Notes under the pieces: generated by a model
Seen by the model: only the letters and a program-made list of their open reading frames with translations
Told to the model about the DNA's origin: nothing
Database searches by the model: none
NCBI GenBank assembly: GCA_019670725.1
Contig: AP024629.1
Location: 992,001 to 1,056,000 of the forward strand
Source of the DNA: Alphaproteobacteria bacterium SO-S41
GTDB taxonomy: Bacteria; Pseudomonadota; Alphaproteobacteria; Micropepsales; Micropepsaceae
Length of the DNA: 64,000 nt
Direction of reading: 5' to 3'
In this document: positions 1-9,007 of the stretch, one piece after another
Position numbering within the stretch: the stretch's first letter is position 1
How the letters are laid out: each line of letters opens with the position of its first letter
Program-made: the position numbers and the translations under genes

Positions 1-2
1 AC

Positions 3-1397
3 GCTAAGGACGAGGCGACCTTCGTCAAATTCCACTGGCGCCCAAAGCTGGGAACGCAGTCGACCTGCTGGGACGAGGCGGTGAAGATCGCCGGCGCGGA
101 TCCCGACTATCACCGCCGTGACCTCTTCGAGTCGATCGCTATGGGCGATTTCCCCGAGTGGGATTTCGGCGTCCAGTTGCTTAGCCAGGAAGAAGCCGAC
201 GCGTTGCCCTTCGACATCCTCGATGCAACCAAGGTGATCCCGGAAGAACTCCACCCCATTACCTTTGTCGGTCGCATGGTACTGAACCGCAATCCTGACA
301 ACTTCTTTGCCGAAACCGAGCAGGTCGCCTTCCTGCCGACCAACATGCCGCCGGGTATCGATGTCTCGGAAGACCCCCTCCTGCAGGGACGTCTCTTCTC
401 CTACCAGGACACTCAGCTGTCGCGCCTAGGCACGGTCAACTTCCACCAGCTGCCGATCAACCAGCCCAAGGGCTGTCCGTTCCAGAACCTGCAGCGTGAC
501 GGCCATATGCAGACCATCGTCTTCAAGGGCCGGGCGAACTATGAGCCAAACAGTCTCGCCGAGGCCGGCGAGGTCGGGGGCCCCCGCGAAGATCCCCGTG
601 GCGGCGTCCGCACGTTCGCGGCACCGATGGAGGGCCAGAAGGTTCGCCTGCGCGCCGAGACCTTCGCGGATCACTACAGTCATGCGCGGCTATTCTACCA
701 TTCGCAGACGAGCATCGAGCAGGCGCATATCGCGAGCGCGCTGGTTTTCGAACTGTCGAAGGTCGTGCTCGAGCCGATCCGCGAACGCGTCATGGGCAAT
801 CTGCGCAATGTCGATGAAAGCCTCGCGCGCCGCGTCGCCGATGGGTTGAACATGGCACTCCCCGCCAAGTCTCAGGCCGTCGTCGAGCCGCAGGACATGG
901 AGCCTTCGCCGGCCCTTCGGATCATCGGCAAATATCCCGAAACGCTGCAGGGCCGCGCCGTCGGGATCCTCGTGACGGACGGCGCTGACGGCCGCATTGT
1001 AGCTGCGGTGAAGAAAGCCGTAGAGGCCGAGGGCGCGACCGTGAAGATCGTGGCGCCCAAGATCGGTGGCGTCACCCTGAAAGGCGGCCGCAAGCTCAAA
1101 GCCGACGGCCAGCTGGCCGGCACGCCGTCCGTCCTTTTCGACGCCGTCGCGTTGGTCCTCTCGGATGAGGGTTGCGCAGAGTTGCTGAACGAGGGCGCGG
1201 CTGTCGACTTTGCAGCACATGCCTTCGGCCACCTGAAAGCGATCGGCTTTACGTCGGAGGCACAGCCGCTGCTCGACAAGGCGGGCGTCCAGCCTGACGA
1301 CGGCATCGTCGATCTTGGCGACGGTGCCGACGCCTTCATCGCGCCGGCCAGTACGCGCCAGTGGGATCGCGAACCAAAGGTGCGAATGCTCGCCTGA
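3..1397 (+). CDS. katE: Large-subunit catalase (HPII type), 5'-truncated by the window
   Basis: Heme catalase that converts hydrogen peroxide to water and oxygen in the cytoplasm. The reading frame is open from base 3, so the gene begins before the window; the GTG at 81 lies inside conserved sequence (FVKFHWRPKLGTQS just upstream) and is not the start. About 464 residues are visible. The proximal heme-tyrosine motif RLFSYQDTQLSRLG is present. After the catalase core comes a flavodoxin/DJ-1-like C-terminal domain (from about GRAVGILVTDGADG), which marks the large-subunit clade. The N-terminal arm and distal His are outside the window. A hairpin with a short T run follows the stop. Family assignment is secure. 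Confidence 0.95.
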   Translation, partial: AKDEATFVKFHWRPKLGTQSTCWDEAVKIAGADPDYHRRDLFESIAMGDFPEWDFGVQLLSQEEADALPFDILDATKVIPEELHPITFVGRMVLNRNPDNFFAETEQVAFLPTNMPPGIDVSEDPLLQGRLFSYQDTQLSRLGTVNFHQLPINQPKGCPFQNLQRDGHMQTIVFKGRANYEPNSLAEAGEVGGPREDPRGGVRTFAAPMEGQKVRLRAETFADHYSHARLFYHSQTSIEQAHIASALVFELSKVVLEPIRERVMGNLRNVDESLARRVADGLNMALPAKSQAVVEPQDMEPSPALRIIGKYPETLQGRAVGILVTDGADGRIVAAVKKAVEAEGATVKIVAPKIGGVTLKGGRKLKADGQLAGTPSVLFDAVALVLSDEGCAELLNEGAAVDFAAHAFGHLKAIGFTSEAQPLLDKAGVQPDDGIVDLGDGADAFIAPASTRQWDREPKVRMLA

Positions 1398-1414
1398 GCG
1401 GAACCTGTGCGGGT

Positions 1415-1441
1415 GGTGGCGGTTAGACCGCCACCCCCGTT
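1415..1441 (+). terminator. Putative terminator hairpin after katE
   Basis: A perfect 9-bp inverted repeat GGTGGCGGT / ACCGCCACC with a 3-base loop lies 18 bases after the katE stop and is followed by CCCGTTT. The T run is short, so termination may be partial, and the next gene begins only 13 bases later. Confidence 0.5.
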
Positions 1442-1453
1442 TGGAGTTTCCCC

Positions 1454-2503
1454 ATGAAAACCCGCCATCTCCTTGGCAGCGCCGCGCTCGCTGCCGTCTT
1501 CGCCTTTGCGCCGCTATCCTATGCCGCGACACCGGCCAAGCCCGACGCCGACATGCAGGCGGTGCTCGACAAGCTCGCCTCGCTCGGCGGCAAGCCGATC
1601 GAGACGTTGACGCCTGAGGAAGCGCGCGACCAGCCGACGCCCGCCGAAGCCGTCGCCGCGATCCTTAAGGATCAGGGCAAGCCCGCAATGGACGACAGCG
1701 TTGAGACCGACGACACCACCTATACCGCCGCCGACGGCAACACGCAGAACGCCCGCATCTACAAGCCCAAAGGCGCCGAAGGTCCCCTGCCCGTCATCCT
1801 CTACATCCATGGCGGCGGCTGGGTGATCGCCGACATCGACGTTTACGATTCGAGCCCGCGCGCGCTCGCCAAAATGGCGAACGCCATCGTCGTCTCCGTC
1901 GAATACCGCAAGGCGCCGGAAGCGAAATTCCCCGCCGCGCATGACGACGTGCTCGCCGCCTATCAGTGGATCGTGAAGGACGCGCCCTCCTGGGGCGGCG
2001 ATCTGAAGAAGCTCGCGATCGTCGGTGAAAGCGCCGGCGGCAATATGGCGATCGACACCGCCATCGCGGTTCGCGATAAGAAATGGCCGGTCCCGGTCCA
2101 CGTCGTCGCGGTCTATCCGGTCGCCGATACCGGCGATACCGAGGCCAAGGTGACCTATGCCGCGGCGAAGCCGTTGAACACGCCGATGCTTGACTGGTTC
2201 TTCAAGAACACGCTGGCCTCGCCCGACCAGGGCAAGGACCCGCGCCTCAACCTCGTGGCGGCCGATCTCAAGGGTCTGCCGCCGACGACCATTATCCTCG
2301 CCGAGATCGACCCGCTGCATGACGACGGCGCGCATCTCGCCGATAAGCTGAAGACTGCGGGCGTGACCACCGACCTCAAGGAATATGAGGGCGTGACGCA
2401 CGAGTTCTTCGGCATGGGCGCCGTCGTTGCCGACGCGGCGGCGGCGGAGACCTACGCCGCGGACAAGCTGAAGGCCGCCTTCGCCGCAGCACCGCAGAAC
2501 TAG
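1454..2503 (+). CDS. Secreted alpha/beta hydrolase (HSL/acetyl-esterase family)
   Basis: Carboxylic-ester hydrolase of 349 aa, probably periplasmic. Residues 1-25 form a signal peptide ending near SYAATPA. The oxyanion motif HGGGW is at 119-123, the nucleophile elbow GESAGG at 191-196 (Ser193), the acid residue lies in EIDPLHDDG and the His in GVTHEFFGM, which is the full hormone-sensitive-lipase-type triad. The roughly 80-residue segment between signal peptide and catalytic fold is Ala/Pro-rich. The start is supported by GGAG at 1443-1446. It is followed by a strong terminator. The natural substrate is unknown. A cytoplasmic family relative lies at 51091-52026. Confidence 0.9.
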   Translation: MKTRHLLGSAALAAVFAFAPLSYAATPAKPDADMQAVLDKLASLGGKPIETLTPEEARDQPTPAEAVAAILKDQGKPAMDDSVETDDTTYTAADGNTQNARIYKPKGAEGPLPVILYIHGGGWVIADIDVYDSSPRALAKMANAIVVSVEYRKAPEAKFPAAHDDVLAAYQWIVKDAPSWGGDLKKLAIVGESAGGNMAIDTAIAVRDKKWPVPVHVVAVYPVADTGDTEAKVTYAAAKPLNTPMLDWFFKNTLASPDQGKDPRLNLVAADLKGLPPTTIILAEIDPLHDDGAHLADKLKTAGVTTDLKEYEGVTHEFFGMGAVVADAAAAETYAADKLKAAFAAAPQN

Positions 2504-2522
2504 CTAGGGCTCATCACGAAAG

Positions 2523-2555
2523 CCGCCCTCCGCCAAACGGTGGAGGGCGGTTTTT
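2523..2555 (+). terminator. Rho-independent terminator, convergent junction
   Basis: The stem CCGCCCTCC (2523-2531) pairs with GGAGGGCGG (2542-2550) and extends inward by three pairs, with TTTTT directly after it. It terminates the esterase transcript; the opposing gene's TAG stop begins at the next base, so it also separates the converging units. Confidence 0.9.
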
Positions 2556-4211
2556 CTATGCGGCTGACTTGACGACCTTCACGGGATCGAAGCTCTCGGC
2601 CCGCGCCATGTCCCAGAGCGAGGCGTAGAATGAATTCGAGCAGTTGCCGCCCAGCAATTCGCCGGGCTGCAGGAACGGGAAGATCTTGGAATAAAGCCTG
2701 ACCTCGTTGGCGTTGATGCGCCGCACGATGTGGTGCGGGCCGAGGTCAGACGGCTCGTCCAGTCCCGCCGCCGCCAGCATGTCCGACAGCGCCTTCACGG
2801 TGTTGCGGTGGAAGCTCGCGACGCGCTCCGCCTTGTCGGGCACGACGAGGGCGCGCTGGCGAAGCTGGTCCTGGGTCGCGACGCCGGTCGGGCATTTGTT
2901 CGTGTTGCAGCTGCGCGACTGGACGCAGCCGACCGCAAACATGAAGCCGCGGGCCGAATTCGTCCAATCTGCGCCTAGCGCGAGCACGCGGGCAATGTCG
3001 AAGGCGCTGACGATCTTGCCGGCGACGCCGATCTTGATGTGCTTGCGCAGATTGGTCGCGACCAGCGTGTTGTGGACGAAGAGCAGGCCTTCGCGCATGG
3101 GCACGCCGACATGGTCGCTGAACTCGACCGGCGCGGCGCCCGTGCCGCCTTCGGCGCCGTCGACGACGATGAAGTCGGGACGGATGCCGGTCTCCAGCAT
3201 CGCCTTGACGATGCCCATGAACTCCCAGGGATGGCCGAGGCAGAACTTGAAGCCGACCGGCTTGCCGCCGGAAAGGCGACGCAGTTCCGCGATGAACTGC
3301 ATCATCTCGGTCGGCGTCGAGAACGCGCTGTGCCGTGAGGGCGAGACGCAATCCTGGCCCATCGGCACGCCGCGTGTCGCAGCGATTTCGGCGCTGACCT
3401 TTTCCGCCGGCAATATGCCGCCATGGCCGGGCTTCGCGCCCTGGCTCAGTTTGATCTCGATCATCTTCACCTGGGGATCGGTCGCCTGCCTGGCGAAGCC
3501 TTCAGGATCGAATTTTCCCTCCGCTGTGCGGCAGCCGAAATAGCCGCTCGCGACCTCCCACACGATGTCACCGCCGAATTCGCGGTGATAGGGGCTGATG
3601 CTGCCCTCGCCGGTGTCATGGCTGAAACCGCCCAGCTTCGCACCCTTGTTGAGCGCGCGGATCGCATTGGCGCTGAGCGAACCGAAGCTCATGGCCGAGA
3701 CGTTGAAGATCGAGGACGAATAAGGCTGCGTGCACTGGTCGCCGCCGATCGTGATGCGGAAGGTCTTGGGGTCGCCCGGTGTCACCGGCCGGTGGGAATG
3801 GCCGATGAACTCGTAGTTGTCGCCATAGACCTCCATCATCGTGCCGAACGGGCGCTCGCTGCCCTCGTTCTTGGCGCGGGCATAGACGAGGCTGCGCTGC
3901 GAGCGCGAGAAGGGCGCCGCCTCATCATCGTCCTCCAGCAGATATTGCCGGATCTCCGGCCGGATCATCTCGACGAGATAGCGGACGTGGCCCAGCACCG
4001 GATAATTGCGCAGGATCGCATGCCGGGTCTGGGTCAGGTCGTAGAGGCCGATCAGCACGAGGACCAACGCGATCCCCGCCACCACGGCCGCCCAGGGATG
4101 GCGCGGCGCGAAATACCCGGCGACCGCCAGGATCAGGATGCAAATGGCGAGGGTAGTGTAGCGGCTGGGGCGGAAGGCAAGGCGGGAAAAAGACCGGACG
4201 GGTGTCGACAA
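2556..4211 (-). CDS. FMN-binding glutamate synthase-family protein, membrane-anchored
   Basis: A 551-aa protein homologous to the FMN/FeS synthase domain of glutamate synthase (GltB/GltS). Two N-terminal hydrophobic helices (about residues 18-58) suggest membrane attachment. Conserved features include the glycine-rich GEGSISPYHREFGGDIVWEV region, the FMN-site run VDGAEGGTGAAP and the cysteine cluster CVQSRSCNTNKCPTG expected to hold a 3Fe-4S cluster. It lacks the amidotransferase domain, and no small subunit is adjacent, so glutamate synthesis is unproven. It is monocistronic and divergent from the thiolase gene. It is a stand-alone family common in proteobacteria with unclear physiology. Confidence 0.88.
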   Translation of the reverse strand: MSTPVRSFSRLAFRPSRYTTLAICILILAVAGYFAPRHPWAAVVAGIALVLVLIGLYDLTQTRHAILRNYPVLGHVRYLVEMIRPEIRQYLLEDDDEAAPFSRSQRSLVYARAKNEGSERPFGTMMEVYGDNYEFIGHSHRPVTPGDPKTFRITIGGDQCTQPYSSSIFNVSAMSFGSLSANAIRALNKGAKLGGFSHDTGEGSISPYHREFGGDIVWEVASGYFGCRTAEGKFDPEGFARQATDPQVKMIEIKLSQGAKPGHGGILPAEKVSAEIAATRGVPMGQDCVSPSRHSAFSTPTEMMQFIAELRRLSGGKPVGFKFCLGHPWEFMGIVKAMLETGIRPDFIVVDGAEGGTGAAPVEFSDHVGVPMREGLLFVHNTLVATNLRKHIKIGVAGKIVSAFDIARVLALGADWTNSARGFMFAVGCVQSRSCNTNKCPTGVATQDQLRQRALVVPDKAERVASFHRNTVKALSDMLAAAGLDEPSDLGPHHIVRRINANEVRLYSKIFPFLQPGELLGGNCSNSFYASLWDMARAESFDPVKVVKSAA

Positions 4212-4391
4212 GGGAGGGGACCTGGGTACGGAAATGCTGCGCCGACCCTAGTCCGATTGGACGCCCGGTAAAGCGGCACTGCCCCCGCCTGGCCTTCCGA
4301 TGCGTCAGGCTGGCGCTTTGCCGGGCGCGGTATTACCTCTTCCCCATGCGCCCGAAGGGGCCGCCGCCTTTCCAAACCGGAGGAGTTCAAT

Positions 4392-5564
4392 ATGGGTGAA
4401 GCGTATATCGTCGCCATCGCGCGCACGGCCGGCGGCCGCAAGGGCGGTCGTCTGAAGGACTGGCATCCCGTCGATCTCGCCGCGGCGATCATCGACAATC
4501 TGGTCGAGCAGACCAAGGCCGACCCGGCCCTCATCGACGATGTCATCATGGGCTGCGTCAGCCAGGCCGGCGAGCAGGCGATGAACATCGCCCGCAATGC
4601 GGTGATGGCCTCCAAGCTGCCCGAAAGCGTTCCCGCCACTTCGGTCGACCGCCAGTGCGGTTCTTCGCAGCAGGCGCTCCACTTCGCGGCGCAGGCCGTG
4701 ATGTCCGGCACGATGGATTGCGTCATCGCCTCGGGCGTCGAGAGCATGACGCGCGTCCCCATGGGCCTCGCCATCACGCTGCCCGCCAAGAACGGCTTTG
4801 GCATCTACAAGAGCCCACGCCTTGAGGAGCGTTATCCCGGCATCATGTTCAGCCAGTTCGACGGCGCCGAGATGATCGCCAAGAAATACGACCTGACCAA
4901 GGATGTGCTCGACGAGTTCGGCTACAACTCGCACCGCAAGGGCAAGGAAGCGACAGAGTCCGGCGCGTTCGACGGCGAGATCCTGCCGCTCGAGATCGTC
5001 GATGCCGAGGGCAACAAGGTGCTCCACACCGTCGATGAGGGCATCCGCTTCAACGCCTCGCTCGATGCGATGAAGGGCGTGAAGCTGATCAAGGAAGACG
5101 GCCGCCTGACCGCCGCGACCTCCAGCCAGATCACCGACGGCGCTTCGGGTGTCATGGTCGTCAACGAGAAGGGCCTGAAGGCGCTCGGCGTGAAGCCGCT
5201 CGCGCGCATCCACCACATGACGGTGATCGGCGCCGATCCCATCATCATGCTGGAAGCGCCCATCCCCGCGACCCAGCGCGCGCTGCAGCGCGCCGGCATG
5301 AAGATCGACGACATCGATCTCTATGAAGTGAACGAGGCGTTCGCCTCCGTGCCGCTCGCCTGGCAGCAGACGCTGGGCGCCGACCCGGCGCGCCTCAACG
5401 TCAATGGCGGCGCGATCGCCCTCGGCCACCCGCTGGGCGGCTCGGGCACCAAGCTGATGTCGACCCTGGTCAACGCCCTCCACAAGCGCGGCAAGCGCTA
5501 CGGTCTCCAGACCATGTGCGAAGGCGGCGGTCTCGCGAACGTCACGATCGTCGAGCGGCTCTAG
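4392..5564 (+). CDS. Acetyl-CoA C-acyltransferase (thiolase)
   Basis: A 390-aa thiolase, the usual family length. It cleaves 3-ketoacyl-CoA with CoA (or condenses two acyl-CoAs) in the cytoplasm. The nucleophilic Cys89 is in DRQCGSSQQA, the catalytic His is in GGAIALGHPLGGSG, and the second Cys is in CEGGG near the C terminus. GGAGG at 4380-4384 supports the ATG. The gene stands alone with its own terminator, so the pathway is not given by context; fatty-acid, aromatic or sterol side-chain breakdown all fit, in keeping with the acyl-CoA ligases elsewhere in the window. Confidence 0.93.
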   Translation: MGEAYIVAIARTAGGRKGGRLKDWHPVDLAAAIIDNLVEQTKADPALIDDVIMGCVSQAGEQAMNIARNAVMASKLPESVPATSVDRQCGSSQQALHFAAQAVMSGTMDCVIASGVESMTRVPMGLAITLPAKNGFGIYKSPRLEERYPGIMFSQFDGAEMIAKKYDLTKDVLDEFGYNSHRKGKEATESGAFDGEILPLEIVDAEGNKVLHTVDEGIRFNASLDAMKGVKLIKEDGRLTAATSSQITDGASGVMVVNEKGLKALGVKPLARIHHMTVIGADPIIMLEAPIPATQRALQRAGMKIDDIDLYEVNEAFASVPLAWQQTLGADPARLNVNGGAIALGHPLGGSGTKLMSTLVNALHKRGKRYGLQTMCEGGGLANVTIVERL

Positions 5565-5606
5565 ACCTCAAGATCCTCACGGCCGGGCACGACCCGGCCA
5601 TTTCAG

Positions 5607-5638
5607 CGGCGGCCTTCATCGGCCGCCGTTTTCTTTTT
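5607..5638 (+). terminator. Rho-independent terminator after the thiolase
   Basis: The stem CGGCGGCC (5607-5614) pairs with GGCCGCCG (5621-5628), with a 6-base loop, followed by TTTTCTTTTT. A classic intrinsic terminator. Confidence 0.9.
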
Positions 5639-5658
5639 GTTGGCGGGCTATCGAGCAT

Positions 5659-5674
5659 TGTGTTAAATCACACA
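5659..5674. promoter_or_regulatory. Imperfect palindrome at the hicB-like start (candidate operator)
   Basis: TGTGTTAAATCACACA reads 12 of 16 positions the same on both strands and ends two bases before the ATG at 5677. TTAAAT within it could serve as a -10 box, which would give a very short or leaderless transcript. No Shine-Dalgarno sequence is visible. HicB proteins bind such palindromes through their ribbon-helix-helix domain; autorepression here is inferred. Confidence 0.45.
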
Positions 5675-5676
5675 CC

Positions 5677-6183
5677 ATGACACGCCGCTATTATCCTGCC
5701 GTGCTGGAGCGTGGGGCCAAGGGCGCCCTCGGCCTCTGGTTCCCGGATTTTCCCGACGCCGTCGCGGCCGGAGCGTCCAACGAAGCCGTCATGCAGCGCG
5801 GGGAAGAGGTCCTGCGCCGTGCGGTGGAGAAGCATGCGGAGCGCGATCTGCCGCTGCCGGCCGCCACGTCGATCGAGGCGATCGTCCTGCCGAAGAACTG
5901 CCCCTTCGTCGCTTTCGTGGTGATCGGCGTCGATCCGCCCGACGCGTCAGAGCGCGTGAACGTCTATCTGCCGCGCAGCCTGATCGCGCGGATCGACAGC
6001 CGCGCTGCCGAACTCGGCATGAGCCGCTCCAGCTTTTTCGGTCTCGCCGCGACGACGGCGCTGGAGGCCTTCGGCGCAGGACACGGGTTTTCCGCGATCG
6101 CGGCCTGGTGGTCCGGCCGGTCGGAGGCGGAAAAGACGGCGATGCTGCAGCATCCCATTGCCCGCAAGCGCCTCGGCGGCTGA
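5677..6183 (+). CDS. HicB-like antitoxin-family protein, no adjacent hicA
   Basis: A 168-aa protein with an N-terminal HicB-like partly degraded RNase-H fold (YYPAVLERGAKGALGLWF...FPDAVAAGASNEAVMQRGEEVLRRAVE) and a C-terminal ribbon-helix-helix DNA-binding segment (ERVNVYLPRSLIARIDSRAA..GMSRSSFF). In toxin-antitoxin pairs HicB neutralises the small RNase HicA. The 112 bases upstream are too short for hicA, and the downstream gene is an oxidoreductase, so this is an orphan that may act only as a regulator. A palindrome just upstream of the ATG is a plausible self-binding site. Confidence 0.8.
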   Translation: MTRRYYPAVLERGAKGALGLWFPDFPDAVAAGASNEAVMQRGEEVLRRAVEKHAERDLPLPAATSIEAIVLPKNCPFVAFVVIGVDPPDASERVNVYLPRSLIARIDSRAAELGMSRSSFFGLAATTALEAFGAGHGFSAIAAWWSGRSEAEKTAMLQHPIARKRLGG

Positions 6184-6261
6184 TATCGCCGTGCCGTTTC
6201 CTTTTGCGCCCCGCCGTATAGGCTGAGCGCAACAAGAACCAGAACGGCCCGAGGAACCCCC

Positions 6262-7494
6262 ATGCGTTTCGGCGTCTTCTACGAACTCCAGCTCCCCAAG
6301 CCCTGGCTGCCCGGCGATGAATCCCGCCTCTTCCACGAGGCGCTCGACCAGGTCGTGCTGGCCGACAGCCTCGGCTACGACCATGCCTGGGAGGTCGAGC
6401 ATCATTTCCTCGAGGAGTATTCGCACTCCTCCGCGCCCGAGATTTTCCTCGCCGCCGCTGCGGCGCGCACGAAAAACATCCGTGTCGGCCATGGCATCCG
6501 GCAGGTGATCCCCAACTACAACCACCCCGCCCGCACGGCGGAGGGCATCGCGACGCTCGACATCATCTCGAACGGCCGCGTCGATTTCGGCATCGGCGAG
6601 GGCGCGACGCGCCTGGAACTCGGCGCGTTCAAGATCCCTGCCCGCGAGAAGCGCGCGATGGCGTTGGAGGCAGCCGAGCAGATCGCCAACATGCTGGTGC
6701 TCGATCCCTATCCCGGTTTCGAGGGCCAATACTTCTCGATGCCCTGCCGCAACATCGTGCCGAAGCCGGTGCAGGCGCCGCATCCGCCGATGTGGATGGC
6801 CTGCACCAATCGCGATACGATCAAGGTCGCGGCGCAGAACGGCATCGGCGCGCTCGCCTTCTCGTTCCTCGATCCTGACGAAGCGCGCGCCTGGGCCGAC
6901 ATTTATTACGGTATCATCAAGTCGGACGCGTGCGTGCCGCTCGGCCACAGCGTCAACGCCAATATCGCGATGGTTTCGAACTTCTCGCTGCACCACGACC
7001 GCGCCGAGGCGATCCGCCGCGGGCATGAGGGGTTCGAGTTCTTCGGCTATGCGCTGAACGCGCTCGTTGCGCACGACACGATCCCCGGCCGCACCAATCT
7101 GTGGGGCGAATATATCGAAAAGCGCGGCCAGCGGACCGAGGAGATCATCGATGCGATGAAGCGCGCCGAACGCAACGCGTCGGGCATCGGCACGCCCGAC
7201 GACATGCGCGCGCATCTCCGCGCCTTCCAGGCCTCAGGCATTGACCAGGTCATCTTCATGCAGCAGGCCGGCCGCAACAAGCACGCCGATATCTGTGCCT
7301 CGCTGGAACTCTTCGCCGCCGAGGTGATGCCGGAGTTCAAGGCCGAGGTCGCGGCGCGCGAAGCGAAGAAGGCGGCCGAGCTCGCGCCGTTCATCGCCGC
7401 GGCGCTGAAGCGCAAAAAATGGATGACGCCGCTCGCCGATGCCGACATTCCGCCGGTGAAGGCCTCCGTCGCCAAGGCGCAGGTCGGCGGTTAG
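6262..7494 (+). CDS. LLM-class flavin-dependent oxidoreductase
   Basis: A 410-aa bacterial-luciferase-like monooxygenase that would use reduced FMN and oxygen on an unknown organic substrate. The N-terminal TIM-barrel start MRFGVFYELQLP, the conserved GYDHAWEVEHHF segment and GRVDFGIGEGATRLELGAF are typical of the class. A Lys/Ala-rich C-terminal extension follows the barrel. GAGGAA sits ahead of the ATG at 6262. No flavin reductase gene is adjacent. A second LLM protein lies at 34457-35629; the two share class motifs but are not close copies. Confidence 0.88.
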   Translation: MRFGVFYELQLPKPWLPGDESRLFHEALDQVVLADSLGYDHAWEVEHHFLEEYSHSSAPEIFLAAAAARTKNIRVGHGIRQVIPNYNHPARTAEGIATLDIISNGRVDFGIGEGATRLELGAFKIPAREKRAMALEAAEQIANMLVLDPYPGFEGQYFSMPCRNIVPKPVQAPHPPMWMACTNRDTIKVAAQNGIGALAFSFLDPDEARAWADIYYGIIKSDACVPLGHSVNANIAMVSNFSLHHDRAEAIRRGHEGFEFFGYALNALVAHDTIPGRTNLWGEYIEKRGQRTEEIIDAMKRAERNASGIGTPDDMRAHLRAFQASGIDQVIFMQQAGRNKHADICASLELFAAEVMPEFKAEVAAREAKKAAELAPFIAAALKRKKWMTPLADADIPPVKASVAKAQVGG

Positions 7495-7565
7495 ACACTG
7501 ACATATTGGTGATCACGCTGGCCGTTCGCCCACGCTAGGATCGCCGTACCAAGGGAGAGAAACAC

Positions 7566-8315
7566 ATGCGTTCCACGATCCTCGCCGCCCTGCTCGCGGG
7601 CCTGCTCGCTGCGCCTGCCGCCGTTGCGCTGTCGGTGCCCACACCGATCTCAACCGCGATCGCCGATCCCTCGCGCCCTGCCGAGGATGTCGAGCGCGAC
7701 GCTACGCGCCACCCCGCCGAACTCCTCGCTTTCGCGGGCGTTCAGGAGGGCAATGTCGTGGTCGACTGGATTCCGGGCGGCGGCTATTTCACGCGCCTGT
7801 TCTCCGGTGCCGTCGGCGAAAACGGCAAGGTCTATGCCTGGGTGCCGAAGGAGATCGAAGCGGCCCATGATATGGGTGCGGCTGCGACCGCGCTCGGGGC
7901 CGAGCGCAAGAACGTTCAGACGGTGATCGAGCCGTTCCTGGCGACCACGACGATCAAGGACGCCGACATCGTCTGGACCTCGCAGAACTATCACGACCTT
8001 TACGCCGACTTCATGGGCCATCCCGATGTCGCCGCCTTCAACAAGGAGGTCTTCGGCATGCTGAAGCCGGGCGGCGTCTATGTCATCGTCGACCATGTCG
8101 CCGCGGCCGGCGCGCCGCCGGAAACCGGCAACACGCTGCACCGCATCGACCCGGCGCTGGTGAAGAAGGAAGTGGAAGCCGCCGGCTTTGTCTTCGAGGA
8201 AGAGAGCAAGGTCCTCGCCAATCCCGACGATGCGCATGACCTCGCCGTCTTCGACGACAAGATCCGCGGCAAGACCGACCAGTTCGTCTACAAGTTCCGC
8301 AAGCCGGCGGCGTAA
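7566..8315 (+). CDS. Exported methyltransferase-like protein (COG4798 type)
   Basis: A 249-aa protein with a clear Sec signal peptide (residues 1-21, cut near AVALS) and a class I SAM-methyltransferase fold. The motif I equivalent is VVVDWIPGGGYF (64-75), which departs from the usual acidic-GxGxG loop. Further typical blocks are ADIVWTSQNYHDLY and GMLKPGGVYVIVDH. SAM is not normally present in the periplasm, so either the domain has another role or substrate is met before export. AAGGGAGAG precedes the ATG. The VOC gene starts two bases after its stop, so they are co-transcribed. Confidence 0.82.
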   Translation: MRSTILAALLAGLLAAPAAVALSVPTPISTAIADPSRPAEDVERDATRHPAELLAFAGVQEGNVVVDWIPGGGYFTRLFSGAVGENGKVYAWVPKEIEAAHDMGAAATALGAERKNVQTVIEPFLATTTIKDADIVWTSQNYHDLYADFMGHPDVAAFNKEVFGMLKPGGVYVIVDHVAAAGAPPETGNTLHRIDPALVKKEVEAAGFVFEEESKVLANPDDAHDLAVFDDKIRGKTDQFVYKFRKPAA

Positions 8316-8317
8316 CG

Positions 8318-9007
8318 GTGCAGCTCGCGAAGCCGCGCTTCGACGTCGGTCTTGCCGTCGCCGACGCCGCGGCAACGCTCGCCTTCTGGCAGGATGAGAT
8401 CGGGCTAAAACTCGATCACGTCCTGCCCATCGGCAACGGCCTGCATCAGCACCGCCACGAGCTGTTGGGATCGGTGCTGAAGGTAAATGTCACGCGCGAC
8501 GGCCATCCGCAGCGGTCCGCCAGCGGCTATCGCGAATTGCTGATCGCCCGCGAGGGTCTTGCGGCGCCGCGCGCGCTTGCCGATCCCGAAGGCAACCGCG
8601 TTATGCTGGTGCCGTCCGGCCATCGCGGGGTCACCCGGATCGGCATGGTGATCGGCGTACGCGACCTCGCTGCGCATCGCGCCTTCTACGAAACCGCGCT
8701 CGGCCTGCCGTCGCGTGATGGAGCGAGCGACAACTTTCTCTGCGGCGATTCCATCGTCTTTCTGGAACCCGATGCCGGCGCGCCGGCAGATGCGGCACTC
8801 GACGGCCTCGGCTATCGCTATCTCACCATCCAGGTCGCGAGCTGCGACACCGAACATGCCGGCATCGTCGCGCGCGGCGGCCGTGAAGGACGCCCGGCGA
8901 TCACGCTCGGCGATGTCGCGCGCTTCTCGTTTGTTCGCGATCCCGACGGCAACTGGATCGAAATCTCGCAGCGCAAATCGCTGACGGGATCGCTGGCACC
9001 CGGCTAG
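8318..9007 (+). CDS. VOC-family (glyoxalase/dioxygenase-like) protein, two domains
   Basis: A 229-aa protein with two vicinal-oxygen-chelate half-domains: residues about 8-105 (FDVGLAVADAAATLAFWQDEIG) and about 112-218 (GMVIGVRDLAAHRAFYETALG). Metal-ligand positions are suggested by EISQ in the second half, but not all ligands are evident. It starts with GTG two bases after the methyltransferase-like stop. Its TAG stop overlaps the stop of the convergent GST gene within CTAG (9004-9007). The substrate cannot be predicted; family roles include glyoxalase, extradiol dioxygenase and resistance proteins. Confidence 0.8.
   Translation: MQLAKPRFDVGLAVADAAATLAFWQDEIGLKLDHVLPIGNGLHQHRHELLGSVLKVNVTRDGHPQRSASGYRELLIAREGLAAPRALADPEGNRVMLVPSGHRGVTRIGMVIGVRDLAAHRAFYETALGLPSRDGASDNFLCGDSIVFLEPDAGAPADAALDGLGYRYLTIQVASCDTEHAGIVARGGREGRPAITLGDVARFSFVRDPDGNWIEISQRKSLTGSLAPG

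Noticed and set aside
5565-5676. A hidden hicA gene upstream of the HicB-like gene
   Set aside because: Only 112 bases, most of them a terminator; too short for a HicA of about 60 residues.
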